Below are positions 1-10,207 of a stretch of 64,000 bases of DNA, piece after piece. This DNA comes from Paracoccus sp. JM45. GTDB taxonomy: Bacteria > Pseudomonadota > Alphaproteobacteria > Rhodobacterales > Rhodobacteraceae. A program made the translations under genes and the position numbers. The stretch is from contig NZ_QQVY01000001.1 of NCBI RefSeq assembly GCF_003590715.1, positions 620,001 to 684,000 on the forward strand, in the 5' to 3' direction. The notes under the pieces were generated by a model that did not search any database, was not told the origin of the DNA, and saw only the letters and a program-made list of their open reading frames with translations. Position 1 is the stretch's first letter. The number at the start of each line of letters is the position of its first letter.

Positions 1-216
1 CTGTCCGATCTGCCCCAAACCAGCTTCCAGATGACCTTTCACGCTGGCACTGCCGAAAAAGATGGCCAGACCGTCGCCACAGGTGGTCGTGTCCTTGGGT
101 GCACCGGTCGCGGCGCGACCCTGGCCGAGGCACATGAACGCGCCTATGCCCTGATCGATGCCATCGACTGGCCACAGGGCTTCTGCCGCCGTGACATCGG
201 CTGGCGCGCGCTTTAA
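1..216 (+). CDS. purD: Phosphoribosylamine--glycine ligase, C-terminal end (partial)
   Basis: Only the last 71 codons lie in the window; the reading frame is open from base 1. The enzyme (GAR synthetase) joins phosphoribosylamine and glycine with ATP in the second step of purine synthesis. The segment matches the C-terminal domain of Pur[11 protein letters not shown], then [17 protein letters not shown], then the terminal [12 protein letters not shown], which is the usual end of the family. The gene converges on prs, the source of the PRPP that starts the same pathway. The start and ATP-grasp core are outside the window. Confidence 0.93.
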   Translation: MSDLPQTSFQMTFHAGTAEKDGQTVATGGRVLGCTGRGATLAEAHERAYALIDAIDWPQGFCRRDIGWRAL

Positions 217-223
217 CTAAAAA

Positions 224-251
224 GACCGGCGCAGCCATTGCCGCGCCGGTC
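224..251 (-). terminator. Rho-independent terminator downstream of prs
   Basis: Perfect 9-bp inverted repeat GACCGGCGC / GCGCCGGTC at 224-232 and 243-251. On the minus strand the stem is followed by TTTTT (219-223), so it suits prs. A second GC-rich stem, CCCGCCGG / CCGGCGGG at 273-280 and 296-303, lies between it and the prs stop codon. The purD transcript would also cross it but has no T tract on its side. Confidence 0.65.
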
Positions 252-311
252 CCTCATTCGTGTCCAAATATCCCCGCCGGAGGCACCTGTCCTTCCCGGC
301 GGGAACAACGA

Positions 312-1331
312 TCAGCTGGTCTGGTACAGACCTTCATAGATCGGCAGCAAGGTATCGGTTTCGAACAACGAACTGACCGAAGTACCATTCCAGATATTCA
401 AGATCGCCTGCGTGAACATCGGCGCAGTTGGCACAATGCGGATATTGGGCGCATTCTTCACCGCCTCGGTCGGCTGGATCGAATCGGTGATCACCAGCGA
501 CTTCAGCATTGAGTTGCTGACACGCTCGACCGCCGGGCCCGACAACACACCATGGGTGATATAGGCGTGAACCTCGGTCGCGCCATTGTCGGTCAGAACC
601 TGTGCGGCCTTGCACAACGTGCCTGCGGTGTCACAGATATCGTCAACGATGATACAGGCCTTGCCCGAAACATCACCGATCACGTTCATCTCGGCAATTT
701 CGCCGGCCTTTTCGCGGCGCTTGTCGACGATGGACAAAGGTGCGCCGATACGGGTCGCCAGTTCGCGGGCGCGGGCCACACCGCCAACGTCGGGCGACAC
801 GACCATCAAATCATCCATGCGGCCCTTGAAGTGGTGCTGCACGTCCAGTGCAAAAACCGGCGCAGCATAAAGGTTGTCCACGGGCACATCGAAGAACCCC
901 TGGATCTGGGCCGCATGCAGGTCCAGCGTCAGAACGCGGTCGACACCGGCCTCGGTCAGCAGGTTGGCGACCAACTTGGCACTGATGGGCGTGCGGGCCT
1001 TCGCGCGGCGGTCCTGACGGGCATAACCGAAATAGGGGATCACCGCCGTAATACGTGCAGCCGACGACCGGCGCAGCGCGTCGGTGATGACCAGCAACTC
1101 CATCAGGTTGTCATTGGCGGGGTTCGATGTCGGCTGGATAATATACATATCCTCGCCACGGACATTCTCGTAGACTTCGACGAAAATTTCCTGATCGTTG
1201 AAGCGTTCGACACGTGCGTCCAGAAGGCCGACGCTCATGCCGCGATGCATGGACATGCGGCGCGCGATGGCACTTGCCAGCGGTCGGTTGGAATTACCTG
1301 AGATCAGCTTGGGTTCGGTCATGACGGGCAT
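312..1331 (-). CDS. prs: Ribose-phosphate pyrophosphokinase
   Basis: Makes PRPP from ribose 5-phosphate and ATP for purine, pyrimidine, His, Trp and NAD synthesis. The 339-residue product has both halves of the family fold: the N-terminal [19 protein letters not shown] segment, the [13 protein letters not shown] histidine motif (about residues 135-147) and the PRPP-binding loop [12 protein letters not shown] (about 227-238). Length is slightly above the usual 310-320, as in other alphaproteobacteria. The start is ATG at 1331 with AAAGG about 10 bases upstream; ATG at 1322 is the alternative. Monocistronic, convergent with purD and divergent from the gene at 1418. Confidence 0.96.
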   Translation of the reverse strand: MPVMTEPKLISGNSNRPLASAIARRMSMHRGMSVGLLDARVERFNDQEIFVEVYENVRGEDMYIIQPTSNPANDNLMELLVITDALRRSSAARITAVIPYFGYARQDRRAKARTPISAKLVANLLTEAGVDRVLTLDLHAAQIQGFFDVPVDNLYAAPVFALDVQHHFKGRMDDLMVVSPDVGGVARARELATRIGAPLSIVDKRREKAGEIAEMNVIGDVSGKACIIVDDICDTAGTLCKAAQVLTDNGATEVHAYITHGVLSGPAVERVSNSMLKSLVITDSIQPTEAVKNAPNIRIVPTAPMFTQAILNIWNGTSVSSLFETDTLLPIYEGLYQTS

Positions 1332-1362
1332 GTGAGAATGGCCTTTGGCGGTTTGCGTCAGA

Positions 1363-1399
1363 TTGCAACCGCCTTAGCACCCAGCTAGCCTGCGGGCAA
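1363..1399. promoter_or_regulatory. Possible overlapping divergent promoters of prs and the isomerase gene
   Basis: Rightward: TTGCAA (1363-1368), 17-base spacer, TAGCCT (1386-1391). Leftward, read on the minus strand: TTGCCC (1399-1394), 17-base spacer, TAAGGC (1376-1371). Both -35 boxes begin TTG, as is common for Rhodobacterales sigma-70 promoters, but the -10 boxes are weak. If both are real, the two polymerases would compete for the same DNA. Confidence 0.3.
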
Positions 1400-1417
1400 A
1401 CCTAGAAGGACGTAGCA

Positions 1418-2017
1418 ATGGCGAATATCGACTATTATCTGGGGATGATCAGCCCGTGGTCCTATCTGGCAGGCGACCGGCTGGAAAAAATTGCAGCCCG
1501 TCATGGTGCGACGATTACCTATAAACCGCTTGACCTGATGCAGCTGTTCGACCGCACCGGCGGCGCGCGCCCCGCCGACCGCCATCCCAGCCGCAATGAA
1601 TACCGCAATCAGGAAATTCCGCGTTGGGCAGAATTCCTGAACATGCCGATGCAGATGAAGCCCGCGTTTTTCCCGACAAACATGGCCCCTTCGTCCTATG
1701 CCGTCATTGCGGCGCAACAGGCGGGTGGTGGCAATATCGCCGGTCTGGTGCAGGGTTTCCTGCATGCCTGCTGGGTCGAGGATCGCAACATCGCTGATGA
1801 TGACGTCATCCGCGACCTGCTGACGAAACACGGCTTTGACCCGAAGCTGGCCGACAGCGGGTTGCTGACCGGTGCCGACATCTATTCCCGCAATCTGGAC
1901 GAAGCAGTGCAATCGGGCGCCTTCGGTTCGCCCTTCTATATTGTGCGCGAAACCGGTCAGCGCTTCTTTGGTCAGGACCGCCTTGACCTGCTTGACCGGC
2001 ATCTGGCCTCTCTATGA
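1418..2017 (+). CDS. 2-hydroxychromene-2-carboxylate isomerase family protein (DsbA-like)
   Basis: A 199-residue thioredoxin-fold protein of the HCCA isomerase / kappa-class GST group. It starts MANIDYYLGMISPWSYLAG, where the SPWSY segment holds the serine that replaces the DsbA active-site cysteine and binds glutathione in this family. The middle contains the typical FFPTNMAPSSYAVIAAQ stretch and the end has GSPFYIV, the cis-proline loop region. The family isomerises 2-hydroxychromene-2-carboxylate in naphthalene breakdown, but no aromatic pathway genes are nearby, so the true substrate is unknown; a general glutathione-dependent role is as likely. It overlaps the next gene by 4 bp (ATGA), so the two are probably co-translated. 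Confidence 0.85.
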   Translation: MANIDYYLGMISPWSYLAGDRLEKIAARHGATITYKPLDLMQLFDRTGGARPADRHPSRNEYRNQEIPRWAEFLNMPMQMKPAFFPTNMAPSSYAVIAAQQAGGGNIAGLVQGFLHACWVEDRNIADDDVIRDLLTKHGFDPKLADSGLLTGADIYSRNLDEAVQSGAFGSPFYIVRETGQRFFGQDRLDLLDRHLASL

Positions 2018-2775
2018 CGGCTGTCCACAAACGACATTGGGCGGGCGATCCTGATCGTCCCGCCCTTGCATTGCATTGCATGATGGGCAGCGGGTCCTAT
2101 TGGGGGCCGATTGCAACCGCGCTGAAAGGGCGGGTCGATCTGCAAGGCTTCGACATGCCGGGGCACGGACGCAGCGATGACTGGTTGCCCGCCAGGGATG
2201 ACCCCGATTACCACACTGCGGTCACAAGGATCGCTGCCAGCTTCATCGAGCGGCCATTGGACCTGATCGGCCATAGCCTTGGGGCAACCGTCGCCCTTCG
2301 CATCGCTGTCGCCGCCCCCGAGGCTGTCCGCAGTCTGACCCTGATCGAACCGGTGCTGTTCGCCGCAGCCCCTGACGCCGCACAGGATGTGCTGGATGAC
2401 CAAATGCGGGCTGCGTTGGATGCAGGCAATGATCAGGCCGCAGCCCAAGCCTTTCTGTCTGTCTGGGGTGCTGTCCCCGCCAACCTGTCACCGGCCATGC
2501 TGCGCCAGATCAGGCTTGTTGCGGACACCGGCCCGACCCTGCGCCATGATCGCGCCAATATCCTGCGCGACGGTGGGCTAGAGGCGATTGATGCGCCGGT
2601 TCTCCTGATTTCGGGCCAGAAAAGCCCGCCTGTGATCGGCGCAATTGCCGACGCCTTGGCCGTGCGCTTGCCCGATGTCGGACGCGCACAGGTGCCCGAT
2701 GCCGGTCATATCTTGCCCCTGACCCATCCTGAACAGGTCGCAGGTCTGATCGCGGTCAATCTGGATAGGGCATAA
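2014..2775 (+). CDS. Alpha/beta hydrolase
   Basis: A 253-residue alpha/beta hydrolase. Visible features are the oxyanion region HCMMGSGSYW (about residues 21-30), the DMPGHGRS turn (about 48-54), the nucleophile elbow GHSLG with Ser88, and the catalytic His in DAGHILPLTHPE near residue 235. The acid residue is less obvious: the LLISGQKSPP segment lacks the common aspartate, so either another residue serves or turnover is weak. There is no signal peptide, so it is cytoplasmic. It is translationally coupled to the isomerase gene upstream. The substrate cannot be told from sequence; esterase, lactonase or thioesterase activity are all possible. Confidence 0.85.
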   Translation: MTAVHKRHWAGDPDRPALALHCMMGSGSYWGPIATALKGRVDLQGFDMPGHGRSDDWLPARDDPDYHTAVTRIAASFIERPLDLIGHSLGATVALRIAVAAPEAVRSLTLIEPVLFAAAPDAAQDVLDDQMRAALDAGNDQAAAQAFLSVWGAVPANLSPAMLRQIRLVADTGPTLRHDRANILRDGGLEAIDAPVLLISGQKSPPVIGAIADALAVRLPDVGRAQVPDAGHILPLTHPEQVAGLIAVNLDRA

Positions 2776-2790
2776 GTCCATCGCCGGACG

Positions 2791-3138
2791 TTACAGGATA
2801 AAATCCTGTTCGTCCGGCAAGGCACCGATCGCCATCCATTGGATACGCATCCGCGCAACCCGTGTATCGCCCCAAGTGTGGAACACCAGATCGAACCCCG
2901 CCGAGGTGACATTCTCGACCAGAAGGTCGCCGCGCTGGTTGCTGCTGACATCAAGATCCCACATGCCAAGCGACAATTGCACAGCCGGTGGCATTAGAAA
3001 CCGCTCGGAAAACTCGACGCGCTGACGTGCTGTCCGGTCCCCCTGTTCGGTCCACATCGGCCCCTGAGTGTCAAAGTCGGTCACGAGGGTCAGTTCGCCC
3101 TGATCGATTCCGACCTCATTCGCATTAAATCTTTGCAT
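2791..3138 (-). CDS. H-type lectin domain protein
   Basis: A small soluble protein of 115 residues. The pattern RVEFSERFLMPPAVQLSLGMWDLD, then VENVTSAGFDLVFHTWGDTRVARMRIQWMAIG, matches the H-type lectin (discoidin II) beta-sandwich: a central F...P.V.L....D, followed by VT..GF and a terminal W.A.G. In animals this fold binds N-acetylgalactosamine; the bacterial role is not known. There is no signal peptide. I chose the ATG at 3138 because GGAGGG sits 8 bases upstream; ATG at 3144 would be only 2 bases from it. It lies just beyond the atpC terminator on the same strand and converges on the hydrolase gene. Confidence 0.75.
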   Translation of the reverse strand: MQRFNANEVGIDQGELTLVTDFDTQGPMWTEQGDRTARQRVEFSERFLMPPAVQLSLGMWDLDVSSNQRGDLLVENVTSAGFDLVFHTWGDTRVARMRIQWMAIGALPDEQDFIL

Positions 3139-3188
3139 TATCATATCCCTCCCCGCGCCTTGGTTTTAGCCGCCCGTCCGGCCAAAAG

Positions 3189-3217
3189 AAAAGCCCCGGC
3201 TTTTGGCCGGGGCTTTT
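3189..3217. terminator. Terminator of the atpHAGDC operon (bidirectional form)
   Basis: A 12-bp perfect stem AAAAGCCCCGGC / GCCGGGGCTTTT (3189-3200, 3206-3217) with a 5-base loop. A tracts on one side and T tracts on the other allow termination in both directions. It sits between atpC (minus strand, ends 3248) and the lectin gene (starts 3138), so it separates the two minus-strand units. Confidence 0.9.
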
Positions 3218-3247
3218 CCATGCGTGTTATTCGGGCATGATGCCAGA

Positions 3248-3697
3248 TCAGTCAGGCACGGTCGACTGGTTCGGATCCAGACCGATGTGCGTCCCGATTG
3301 CCTGCATATCGCCAAGCATCTTGACGGTTGCCGTCACGAATTCTTCACCAACGTGGTCGCGGCGTTCCTGTGCGCTGCGATGGGCACGGTGGGCGTCATG
3401 CATCATGTCGTTAAAGACATCCTGCGAGACTTCTTCGCGCGGGTGACCACGTTCCGCCAACAAGCTGACGGAATCGGCATTGATTTCGGCAAAGCCACCG
3501 GTGACGGCGAATTCGCTTTGCGAACCGTCGGCACCAACAAGGATGACCATGCCGGGACGCAGGGTCACGATCGTCGGCGCATGTCCGGGCATGGCGGTCA
3601 GATCGCCATCGGTTCCCGGCAAGCGCACCTCGCGCACGGGAACGGAAGCCAAGCTCCGTTCCGGCGACACAAGGTCGAACTGCATGGTATCGGCCAT
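3248..3697 (-). CDS. atpC: ATP synthase F1 subunit epsilon
   Basis: Central stalk subunit of F1Fo-ATP synthase that couples rotation and can inhibit ATP hydrolysis. The 149-residue product begins MADTMQFDLVSPERSLASV, the usual beta-sandwich start, with LPGTDGDLTAMPGHAPTIVTLRPG and GGFAEINADSVSLLAE, both family hallmarks. The C-terminal helical part is longer and less conserved than in E. coli, which fits alphaproteobacteria that use a separate zeta inhibitor (see 37026). It is the last gene of the F1 operon and follows atpD by 9 bases. Confidence 0.96.
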   Translation of the reverse strand: MADTMQFDLVSPERSLASVPVREVRLPGTDGDLTAMPGHAPTIVTLRPGMVILVGADGSQSEFAVTGGFAEINADSVSLLAERGHPREEVSQDVFNDMMHDAHRAHRSAQERRDHVGEEFVTATVKMLGDMQAIGTHIGLDPNQSTVPD

Positions 3698-3706
3698 AAT
3701 GCCCCC

Positions 3707-5146
<1,440 letters not shown>

Positions 5147-5152
5147 TTACGG

Positions 5153-6025
5153 TCAAAGCGCCTCGGCGCCCGAAATGATTTCGATAAGTTCCTTGGTGAT
5201 CGCAGCCTGACGCGAACGGTTATATTCGGTCGTCAGTCGGTCGATCATATCGCCTGCGTTGCGCGTGGCGTTATCCATGGCACTCATCCGCGCGCCCTGC
5301 TCGGACGCTGCATTTTCCAGAAGCGCCGCAAAGATCTGCGTCGCAACCGACCGCGGCAGAAGTTCGGCCAGCAAGGCCTCTTCTCCGGGCTCGTATTCGT
5401 ACAGATCATTCGCGGCAGGCGCGTTTTCAGGCACCTCGGCAGGGATGATCCGCTTGGCGGTCGGGATCTGGCTGATCACCGATTCGAACCGGTTATAGAA
5501 GATCGTGGCAACGTCGAAATCGCCCGCGTCGAAACGCGACAAGACGTCATCCGTAATCGAGCGCGCGTTTTCATAGCCGACGCGCTTGACCTCGGACAGA
5601 TCGACGTGATGCACGAACAGGCTGCCGTATTCACGCTTCAGCTGTTCGCGACCCTTTTTACCGACCGTCAGAATGGCCACTTCCTTGCCTTGGCCCCGCA
5701 GACGTTCGGCATGCTGGCGCGCCAGCTTGACGATCGAACTGTTGAAACCACCGGCAAGGCCGCGTTCCGCCGTCATGACCACAAGCAGATGACGCTTGTC
5801 GTCACCCGTACCGGCCAGCAGGCGCGGTGCGCCGGCCTGATCCGCGGCATTCGCGGTCAGTCCGGCCATCACTGCGGCCATGCGGTCGGCGTAGGGGCGG
5901 GCGGCCTCCGCAGAATCCTGCGCACGACGCAGTTTTGCTGCGGCGACCATCTGCATCGCCTTGGTGATCTTCCGCGTGTTCTTAACGCTTCCGATCCGGT
6001 TCTTGAGATCCTTGAGACTGGGCAT
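5153..6025 (-). CDS. atpG: ATP synthase F1 subunit gamma
   Basis: The rotor shaft of F1. The 290-residue product begins [20 protein letters not shown] followed by [16 protein letters not shown], the conserved N-terminal coiled-coil helix, and ends with the C-terminal helix [20 protein letters not shown] and a [16 protein letters not shown] stretch that contacts the alpha3beta3 barrel. The [14 protein letters not shown] motif marks the Rossmann-like middle domain. Length is usual. Lies 10 bases after atpA. Confidence 0.98.
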   Translation of the reverse strand: MPSLKDLKNRIGSVKNTRKITKAMQMVAAAKLRRAQDSAEAARPYADRMAAVMAGLTANAADQAGAPRLLAGTGDDKRHLLVVMTAERGLAGGFNSSIVKLARQHAERLRGQGKEVAILTVGKKGREQLKREYGSLFVHHVDLSEVKRVGYENARSITDDVLSRFDAGDFDVATIFYNRFESVISQIPTAKRIIPAEVPENAPAANDLYEYEPGEEALLAELLPRSVATQIFAALLENAASEQGARMSAMDNATRNAGDMIDRLTTEYNRSRQAAITKELIEIISGAEAL

Positions 6026-6035
6026 CTATCCCCCC

Positions 6036-7571
6036 TCAGGCGCGCGTGCGGTTGTATTCGTCCAGCGCCGCCTTGATCGCATTTTCCAGGTCACCCGAAA
6101 CCTTACGGTCGTTACGGGTCATGTCGTCCAGCAGGTCCGACTTCTGGCTGCGCAGGAACTGGAGCAGGCCATCTTCCCAAGCCACAACGTCGCGCACCGG
6201 CACGGCATCGATATAGCCTTTGGTCCCTGCATAAATCACGATAACGATCTCGGCAGTGGTCAGCGGCTTGTACTGGGGCTGCTTCATCAGTTCGGTCAGA
6301 CGCGCACCACGGTTCAGCAAACGCTGGGTCGCGGCATCAAGATCGGAACCGAACTGGGCAAAGGCTGCCATCTCGCGATACTGCGCCAGTTCCAGCTTGA
6401 CCGGACCTGCGACGGATTTCATCGCCTTGGTCTGGGCTGCCGAACCAACACGCGACACCGACAGACCAGTGTTCACAGCAGGGCGGATGCCCTGGAAGAA
6501 CAGATCGGTTTCCAAGAATATCTGGCCGTCAGTGATCGAGATCACGTTCGTCGGAATAAAGGCCGAAACGTCGCCGCCCTGTGTTTCGATGATCGGCAAG
6601 GCCGTCAGCGAACCGGCACCGTATTCGTCGTTCAGCTTTGCCGAACGCTCCAGCAGGCGCGAGTGCAGATAGAAAACGTCGCCTGGATAGGCTTCGCGTC
6701 CGGGCGGACGGCGCAGCAACAGCGACATCTGGCGGTAGGCAACAGCCTGCTTGGACAGGTCATCATAGATGATCAGGGCGTCCATGCCGTTGTCGCGGAA
6801 ATATTCACCGATGGCCGTGCCCGAATAGGGGGCAAGGAACTGCATCGGTGCGGGATCGGAGGCGGTTGCCGCGACGACAGTCGTATAGGCCATCGCACCG
6901 GTTTCTTCCAGCTTCTTCACCAGCTGCGCAACAGTCGAACGCTTCTGACCGACTGCAACATAGATGCAGTGCAGGGTCTTGATGCCTTCTTCTTCGCGGC
7001 CGTTATAGTTCGCCTGGTTCAGGATGGTGTCCAGCGCGATGGCGGTTTTACCGGTCTGACGGTCACCGATGATCAGCTCTCGCTGGCCACGGCCGACCGG
7101 GATCATGGCGTCAACCGACTTCAGACCCGTTGCCATCGGTTCGTGAACCGATTTGCGCGGCATGATGCCGGGGGCCTTGACGTCTGCAACGCGACGCTCG
7201 GTCGTTTCGATCGGGCCTTTGCCGTCGATCGGGTTGCCAAGGCCGTCAACGACGCGGCCCAGCAGGGCCTTGCCGACAGGAACGTCCACGATCGAGCGCG
7301 TGCGCTTGACGGTGTCGCCTTCCTTGATCTGACGGTCATCGCCGAAGATCACGACACCGACGTTGTCGGTTTCGAGGTTCAGCACCATGCCGCGGACGCC
7401 GCCCGGGAATTCGACCATTTCGCCGGCCTGGACATTGTCCAGACCGTAGACGCGCGCGATACCGTCGCCGACCGACAACACTTGGCCGACTTCAGCAACT
7501 TCGGCGTCTTGACCGAAATTCTTGATCTGCTCCTTGAGGATCGCCGAAATCTCGGCAGCCTGGATTCCCAT
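6036..7571 (-). CDS. atpA: ATP synthase F1 subunit alpha
   Basis: Non-catalytic nucleotide-binding subunit of F1. The 511-residue product has the P-loop GDRQTGKT near residue 170, the [21 protein letters not shown] segment, and the arginine finger region around [15 protein letters not shown]. The start ATG overlaps the atpH stop codon by one base (TAATG), indicating coupled translation. It is the second gene of atpHAGDC. Confidence 0.99.
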   Translation of the reverse strand: MGIQAAEISAILKEQIKNFGQDAEVAEVGQVLSVGDGIARVYGLDNVQAGEMVEFPGGVRGMVLNLETDNVGVVIFGDDRQIKEGDTVKRTRSIVDVPVGKALLGRVVDGLGNPIDGKGPIETTERRVADVKAPGIMPRKSVHEPMATGLKSVDAMIPVGRGQRELIIGDRQTGKTAIALDTILNQANYNGREEEGIKTLHCIYVAVGQKRSTVAQLVKKLEETGAMAYTTVVAATASDPAPMQFLAPYSGTAIGEYFRDNGMDALIIYDDLSKQAVAYRQMSLLLRRPPGREAYPGDVFYLHSRLLERSAKLNDEYGAGSLTALPIIETQGGDVSAFIPTNVISITDGQIFLETDLFFQGIRPAVNTGLSVSRVGSAAQTKAMKSVAGPVKLELAQYREMAAFAQFGSDLDAATQRLLNRGARLTELMKQPQYKPLTTAEIVIVIYAGTKGYIDAVPVRDVVAWEDGLLQFLRSQKSDLLDDMTRNDRKVSGDLENAIKAALDEYNRTRA

Positions 7572-8131
7572 TATCCGACCTCTTTCATGACATTCTGCAG
7601 GGAAGCGAGCTTGGAGCGGACCGAACCATCGATCATCTGCGAGCCCAACTTGACAATCATGCCGCCGATGAGGGTTTCATCGACGCGCGTGTTCAGCTTG
7701 ATCTTCTTGCCGGTTTTGCCAGCAAGAGTCGTCTTCAGTCGTTCCAGCTGCGCATCATCCAGCGCGATCGCACTGGTGACATCGGCAGTCATCTCTCCGC
7801 GTTCCGTGGCGATCATCTGCAAAAGCGCATTGATCAGCTGCGGCAAAACGAACAGGCGCCGATTATTGGACATCAGCTGCAACGTGTTCTTCAGGACCGG
7901 CGACAGGCCCATCTTATCGGCGATGCCGGCGATGGCCCGACCCTGCTGGTCGCGCGAATAGATGGGGCTGGTGATCAGATCACGCAGCTCGGCGCTGTCT
8001 TGCAGCGCGGCATCCAGATCGGCGGCTTGCTGGGCTAGGGCATCCAGCCCTCCATCTTCCTTCGTAATCTCGAAGACGGCCTGCGCATAGCGTCCGGCGA
8101 TGCTCTGGGACATGGAAACAGAGTTGGCCAC
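7571..8131 (-). CDS. atpH: ATP synthase F1 subunit delta
   Basis: Peripheral stalk subunit (OSCP type) linking F1 to the Fo b subunits. The product shows [12 protein letters not shown] near the N-terminus, the helical domain, and the C-terminal [21 protein letters not shown] motif (here [16 protein letters not shown]). I take the GTG at 8131 as start: AAAGGA (8137-8142) is 5 bases upstream and it puts ten residues before IAGRY, as in related Rhodobacter proteins. The ATG at 8137 would have its Shine-Dalgarno touching the start codon. First gene of the operon; Fo genes are not in the window. Confidence 0.93.
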   Translation of the reverse strand: MANSVSMSQSIAGRYAQAVFEITKEDGGLDALAQQAADLDAALQDSAELRDLITSPIYSRDQQGRAIAGIADKMGLSPVLKNTLQLMSNNRRLFVLPQLINALLQMIATERGEMTADVTSAIALDDAQLERLKTTLAGKTGKKIKLNTRVDETLIGGMIVKLGSQMIDGSVRSKLASLQNVMKEVG

Positions 8132-8246
8132 GGTCATCCTTTACGTTTGCGCAAACCCCGTTGGCGGGCCGGATTTCCATCCGGTCTGTCACGGGGTGCG
8201 GGTCGCGGCGCACGGCTTATGGAGGGTCGTGCGCAAATCTGGGCTG

Positions 8247-8275
8247 TCTCTAGCAGGTCGTTCACTTCGCGGCAA
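8247..8275 (-). promoter_or_regulatory. Candidate promoter of atpHAGDC
   Basis: On the minus strand TTGCCG (8275-8270), a 17-base spacer and TAGAGA (8252-8247). It would give a leader of about 105 bases before atpH; the leader contains a small CCGGAT/ATCCGG hairpin (8169-8184). The 213-base gap between the methyltransferase gene and atpH holds no ORF I can support. Confidence 0.4.
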
Positions 8276-8350
8276 CCTTCTAGCTCACGGAAGCGTGCCC
8301 TTTGCATCCGAGGTGGCATTGTGTCGCAGGAAGGACACGACACCAACCCC

Positions 8351-9175
8351 TTACCGCCCGTCACAGCAGCAATCCTTCGTCTGCATTGACGAATCCGGTG
8401 GTCCGTGACGCCCTGCCCGCCCCAACTGCGGACCCGCCGGACGGGGGCGGACCCCTTCCAGAATTTCCAACGGACTGGGAACATGGATTTTCACCGCCGG
8501 ACCGACAGGCGCGCGGGTCTGTTTCGACAGTTCCACAAGAATCACACCGGCGACCAGCACACGGCTGATACGTGCGCCCGTGCGTTCCCAGAATTGCGCA
8601 CTGCGCAACCAGAAGCGCCGGTCCGACGGCGGGATATAGATGGCAGAGCCGCTCCATTCACCCATCAGACCTGCGCCGCGCATCTGCGATTGCAACTGGC
8701 CGGTGGTATAGGACCGCCCGAACCCGAACGGCGTGCGATCGGTCGCGGCCCACAGCCCCGCACGGTTCGGCACGATCACCATCATCCGCCCCCCCGGTCC
8801 CAGACAGCGCCACGCCTCGGCCAGCAATTCGCGCGGATGGTCACTGGTTTCCAGCCCGTGCATCATCACCAGCCGGTCAAGGCTGCCGGTTTCGATCGGC
8901 CATGCCGTTTCGTCACATAAAACGCTGTGATTGGGCATCCCCGCAGGCCATGCCAGCACCCCTTGCTGACCGGGCATCAAGGTCGTGACCCGTCGCGCCC
9001 GTGTCAGATAGGGGCGCAGCAAGGGCGCGGCAAAACCGAAGCCCGCCATAGTCATGCCGCTGCAACCTTCGGGCAACCACCGCGTTGTCAGCCGGTCGCG
9101 CAGGATACGTTGCACAACGCGGCCTAGGGATCGCTGGTAATAGAAGCGTCGCAATTGGTGGATATCATGGTGCAT
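8351..9175 (-). CDS. SAM-dependent class I methyltransferase-like protein
   Basis: A 274-residue protein with the outline of a class I methyltransferase. The part after the fold's motif II is clearest: CDETAWPIETGSLDRLVMMH (motif between beta-4 and the following helix, about residues 87-106) and LGPGGRMMVIVPNRAGLWA (post-II/III region, about 124-142). The glycine-rich SAM loop is weak; FGFAAPLLRPYLTRA occupies its place, so SAM binding is not certain. The C-terminal 60 residues are rich in Pro, Gly and Arg and look disordered. It is divergent from gloB, and this pairing with gloB is familiar in Rhodobacterales; the substrate is unknown. Confidence 0.75.
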   Translation of the reverse strand: MHHDIHQLRRFYYQRSLGRVVQRILRDRLTTRWLPEGCSGMTMAGFGFAAPLLRPYLTRARRVTTLMPGQQGVLAWPAGMPNHSVLCDETAWPIETGSLDRLVMMHGLETSDHPRELLAEAWRCLGPGGRMMVIVPNRAGLWAATDRTPFGFGRSYTTGQLQSQMRGAGLMGEWSGSAIYIPPSDRRFWLRSAQFWERTGARISRVLVAGVILVELSKQTRAPVGPAVKIHVPSPLEILEGVRPRPAGPQLGRAGRHGPPDSSMQTKDCCCDGR

Positions 9176-9233
9176 TGCACTGGTGTCCGGCTTTTGTCAG
9201 GCTTCAGGTGAACACATGGAAAGGGATTTGCCA

Positions 9234-9980
9234 ATGCCGCTGGAATTGGTCACGCTGCGCTGCCTTCAGGACAATTACGCCTATCTGCTGCATGGCCCCA
9301 CGGGAACCGTCCTGATCGACGCCCCCGAGGCAATGCCGATCCTGACCGAGCTGGAGGCCCGCGGCTGGGGGCTGGATGCCATTTTGCTGACCCACCACCA
9401 TGACGACCATATTCAGGGCGTACCCGCCATCGTTGAAAAAACCGGCGCCAAGGTCATCGGCGCTGCCGCGGATGCCCACCGCCTGCCGCATCTGGATGAA
9501 CAGGTCCGCCCCGATCACAGCATTCAGGTTCTGGGTGAACAGGTCGATGTTATCGACGTATCCGGCCACACCATCGGTCATGTCGCGTTCCATTTCCCGC
9601 AATCGGGCTATGCTTTCACCGCCGACAGCCTGATGGCCATGGGCTGTGGCCGCCTGTTCGAGGGCGATCCCGAAATGATGTGGGCCAGCCTGTCGCGGCT
9701 TTATGACCTGCCCGATGACACGCTGATCTGTTCGGGCCATGATTACTGCGCGGCGAACGGCGCATTCGCCCTTTCGGTCGACCCTGACAACGCCGATCTG
9801 CACCAGCGCCTGTCCGATTTGCAGGAATCACGCGCGCCCTGCGCTCCGGCAACACTGGCGACCGAACGCGCAACGAATCCCTTCCTGCGCGTGAATGCCC
9901 TGCGTGGTCCCTTGGACATGCAGGGAAAGGATGACGCACAGGTCTTTGCCGCACTTCGCAAGATGAAGGACGAATTCTAA
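9234..9980 (+). CDS. gloB: Hydroxyacylglutathione hydrolase (glyoxalase II)
   Basis: Hydrolyses S-D-lactoylglutathione to D-lactate and glutathione, the second step of methylglyoxal detoxification. The metallo-beta-lactamase motif THHHDDH is at residues 53-59; further metal ligands lie in VSGHTIGHVAFHF, FTADSLMAMGCGRLFEG and ICSGHDY, all as in GloB. The 248-residue length from the ATG at 9234 fits the family. An in-frame ATG at 9216 and a further upstream start at 9183 exist, but MPLELVTLRCLQDNYAYLL is the normal N-terminus and AGGG lies 8 bases before it. The C-terminal substrate domain ends FAALRKMKDEF. Confidence 0.95.
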   Translation: MPLELVTLRCLQDNYAYLLHGPTGTVLIDAPEAMPILTELEARGWGLDAILLTHHHDDHIQGVPAIVEKTGAKVIGAAADAHRLPHLDEQVRPDHSIQVLGEQVDVIDVSGHTIGHVAFHFPQSGYAFTADSLMAMGCGRLFEGDPEMMWASLSRLYDLPDDTLICSGHDYCAANGAFALSVDPDNADLHQRLSDLQESRAPCAPATLATERATNPFLRVNALRGPLDMQGKDDAQVFAALRKMKDEF

Positions 9981-10207
9981 TCCCCATCGGGCTTTTCGCC
10001 AAGGCGGAATGACGCAGGTCCGGGGCAGCGCTTGAAAAGCGCGCCCTGTGACATCACATCTGCCTCAACCGTGGGAAAAACTTGGCATCTGTCAGAAAAA
10101 GACCTTGATGTTGATCGAATTCCACCAAATCTTAACTGTATCGTGACAGTCTGGGCAGGTGGGCCAACGATGGGCCTATACCGCCAGCCGACTGACAGGA
10201 GACGATT

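Noticed and set aside
552..1301. 249-residue plus-strand frame opposite prs
   Set aside because: Antisense shadow of a conserved enzyme; no motif or ribosome site.
10047..10058. TGTGACATCACA as a Crp/Fnr-like site before clpA
   Set aside because: The half-sites are only 2 bases apart instead of 6, so a Crp-type dimer would not fit.
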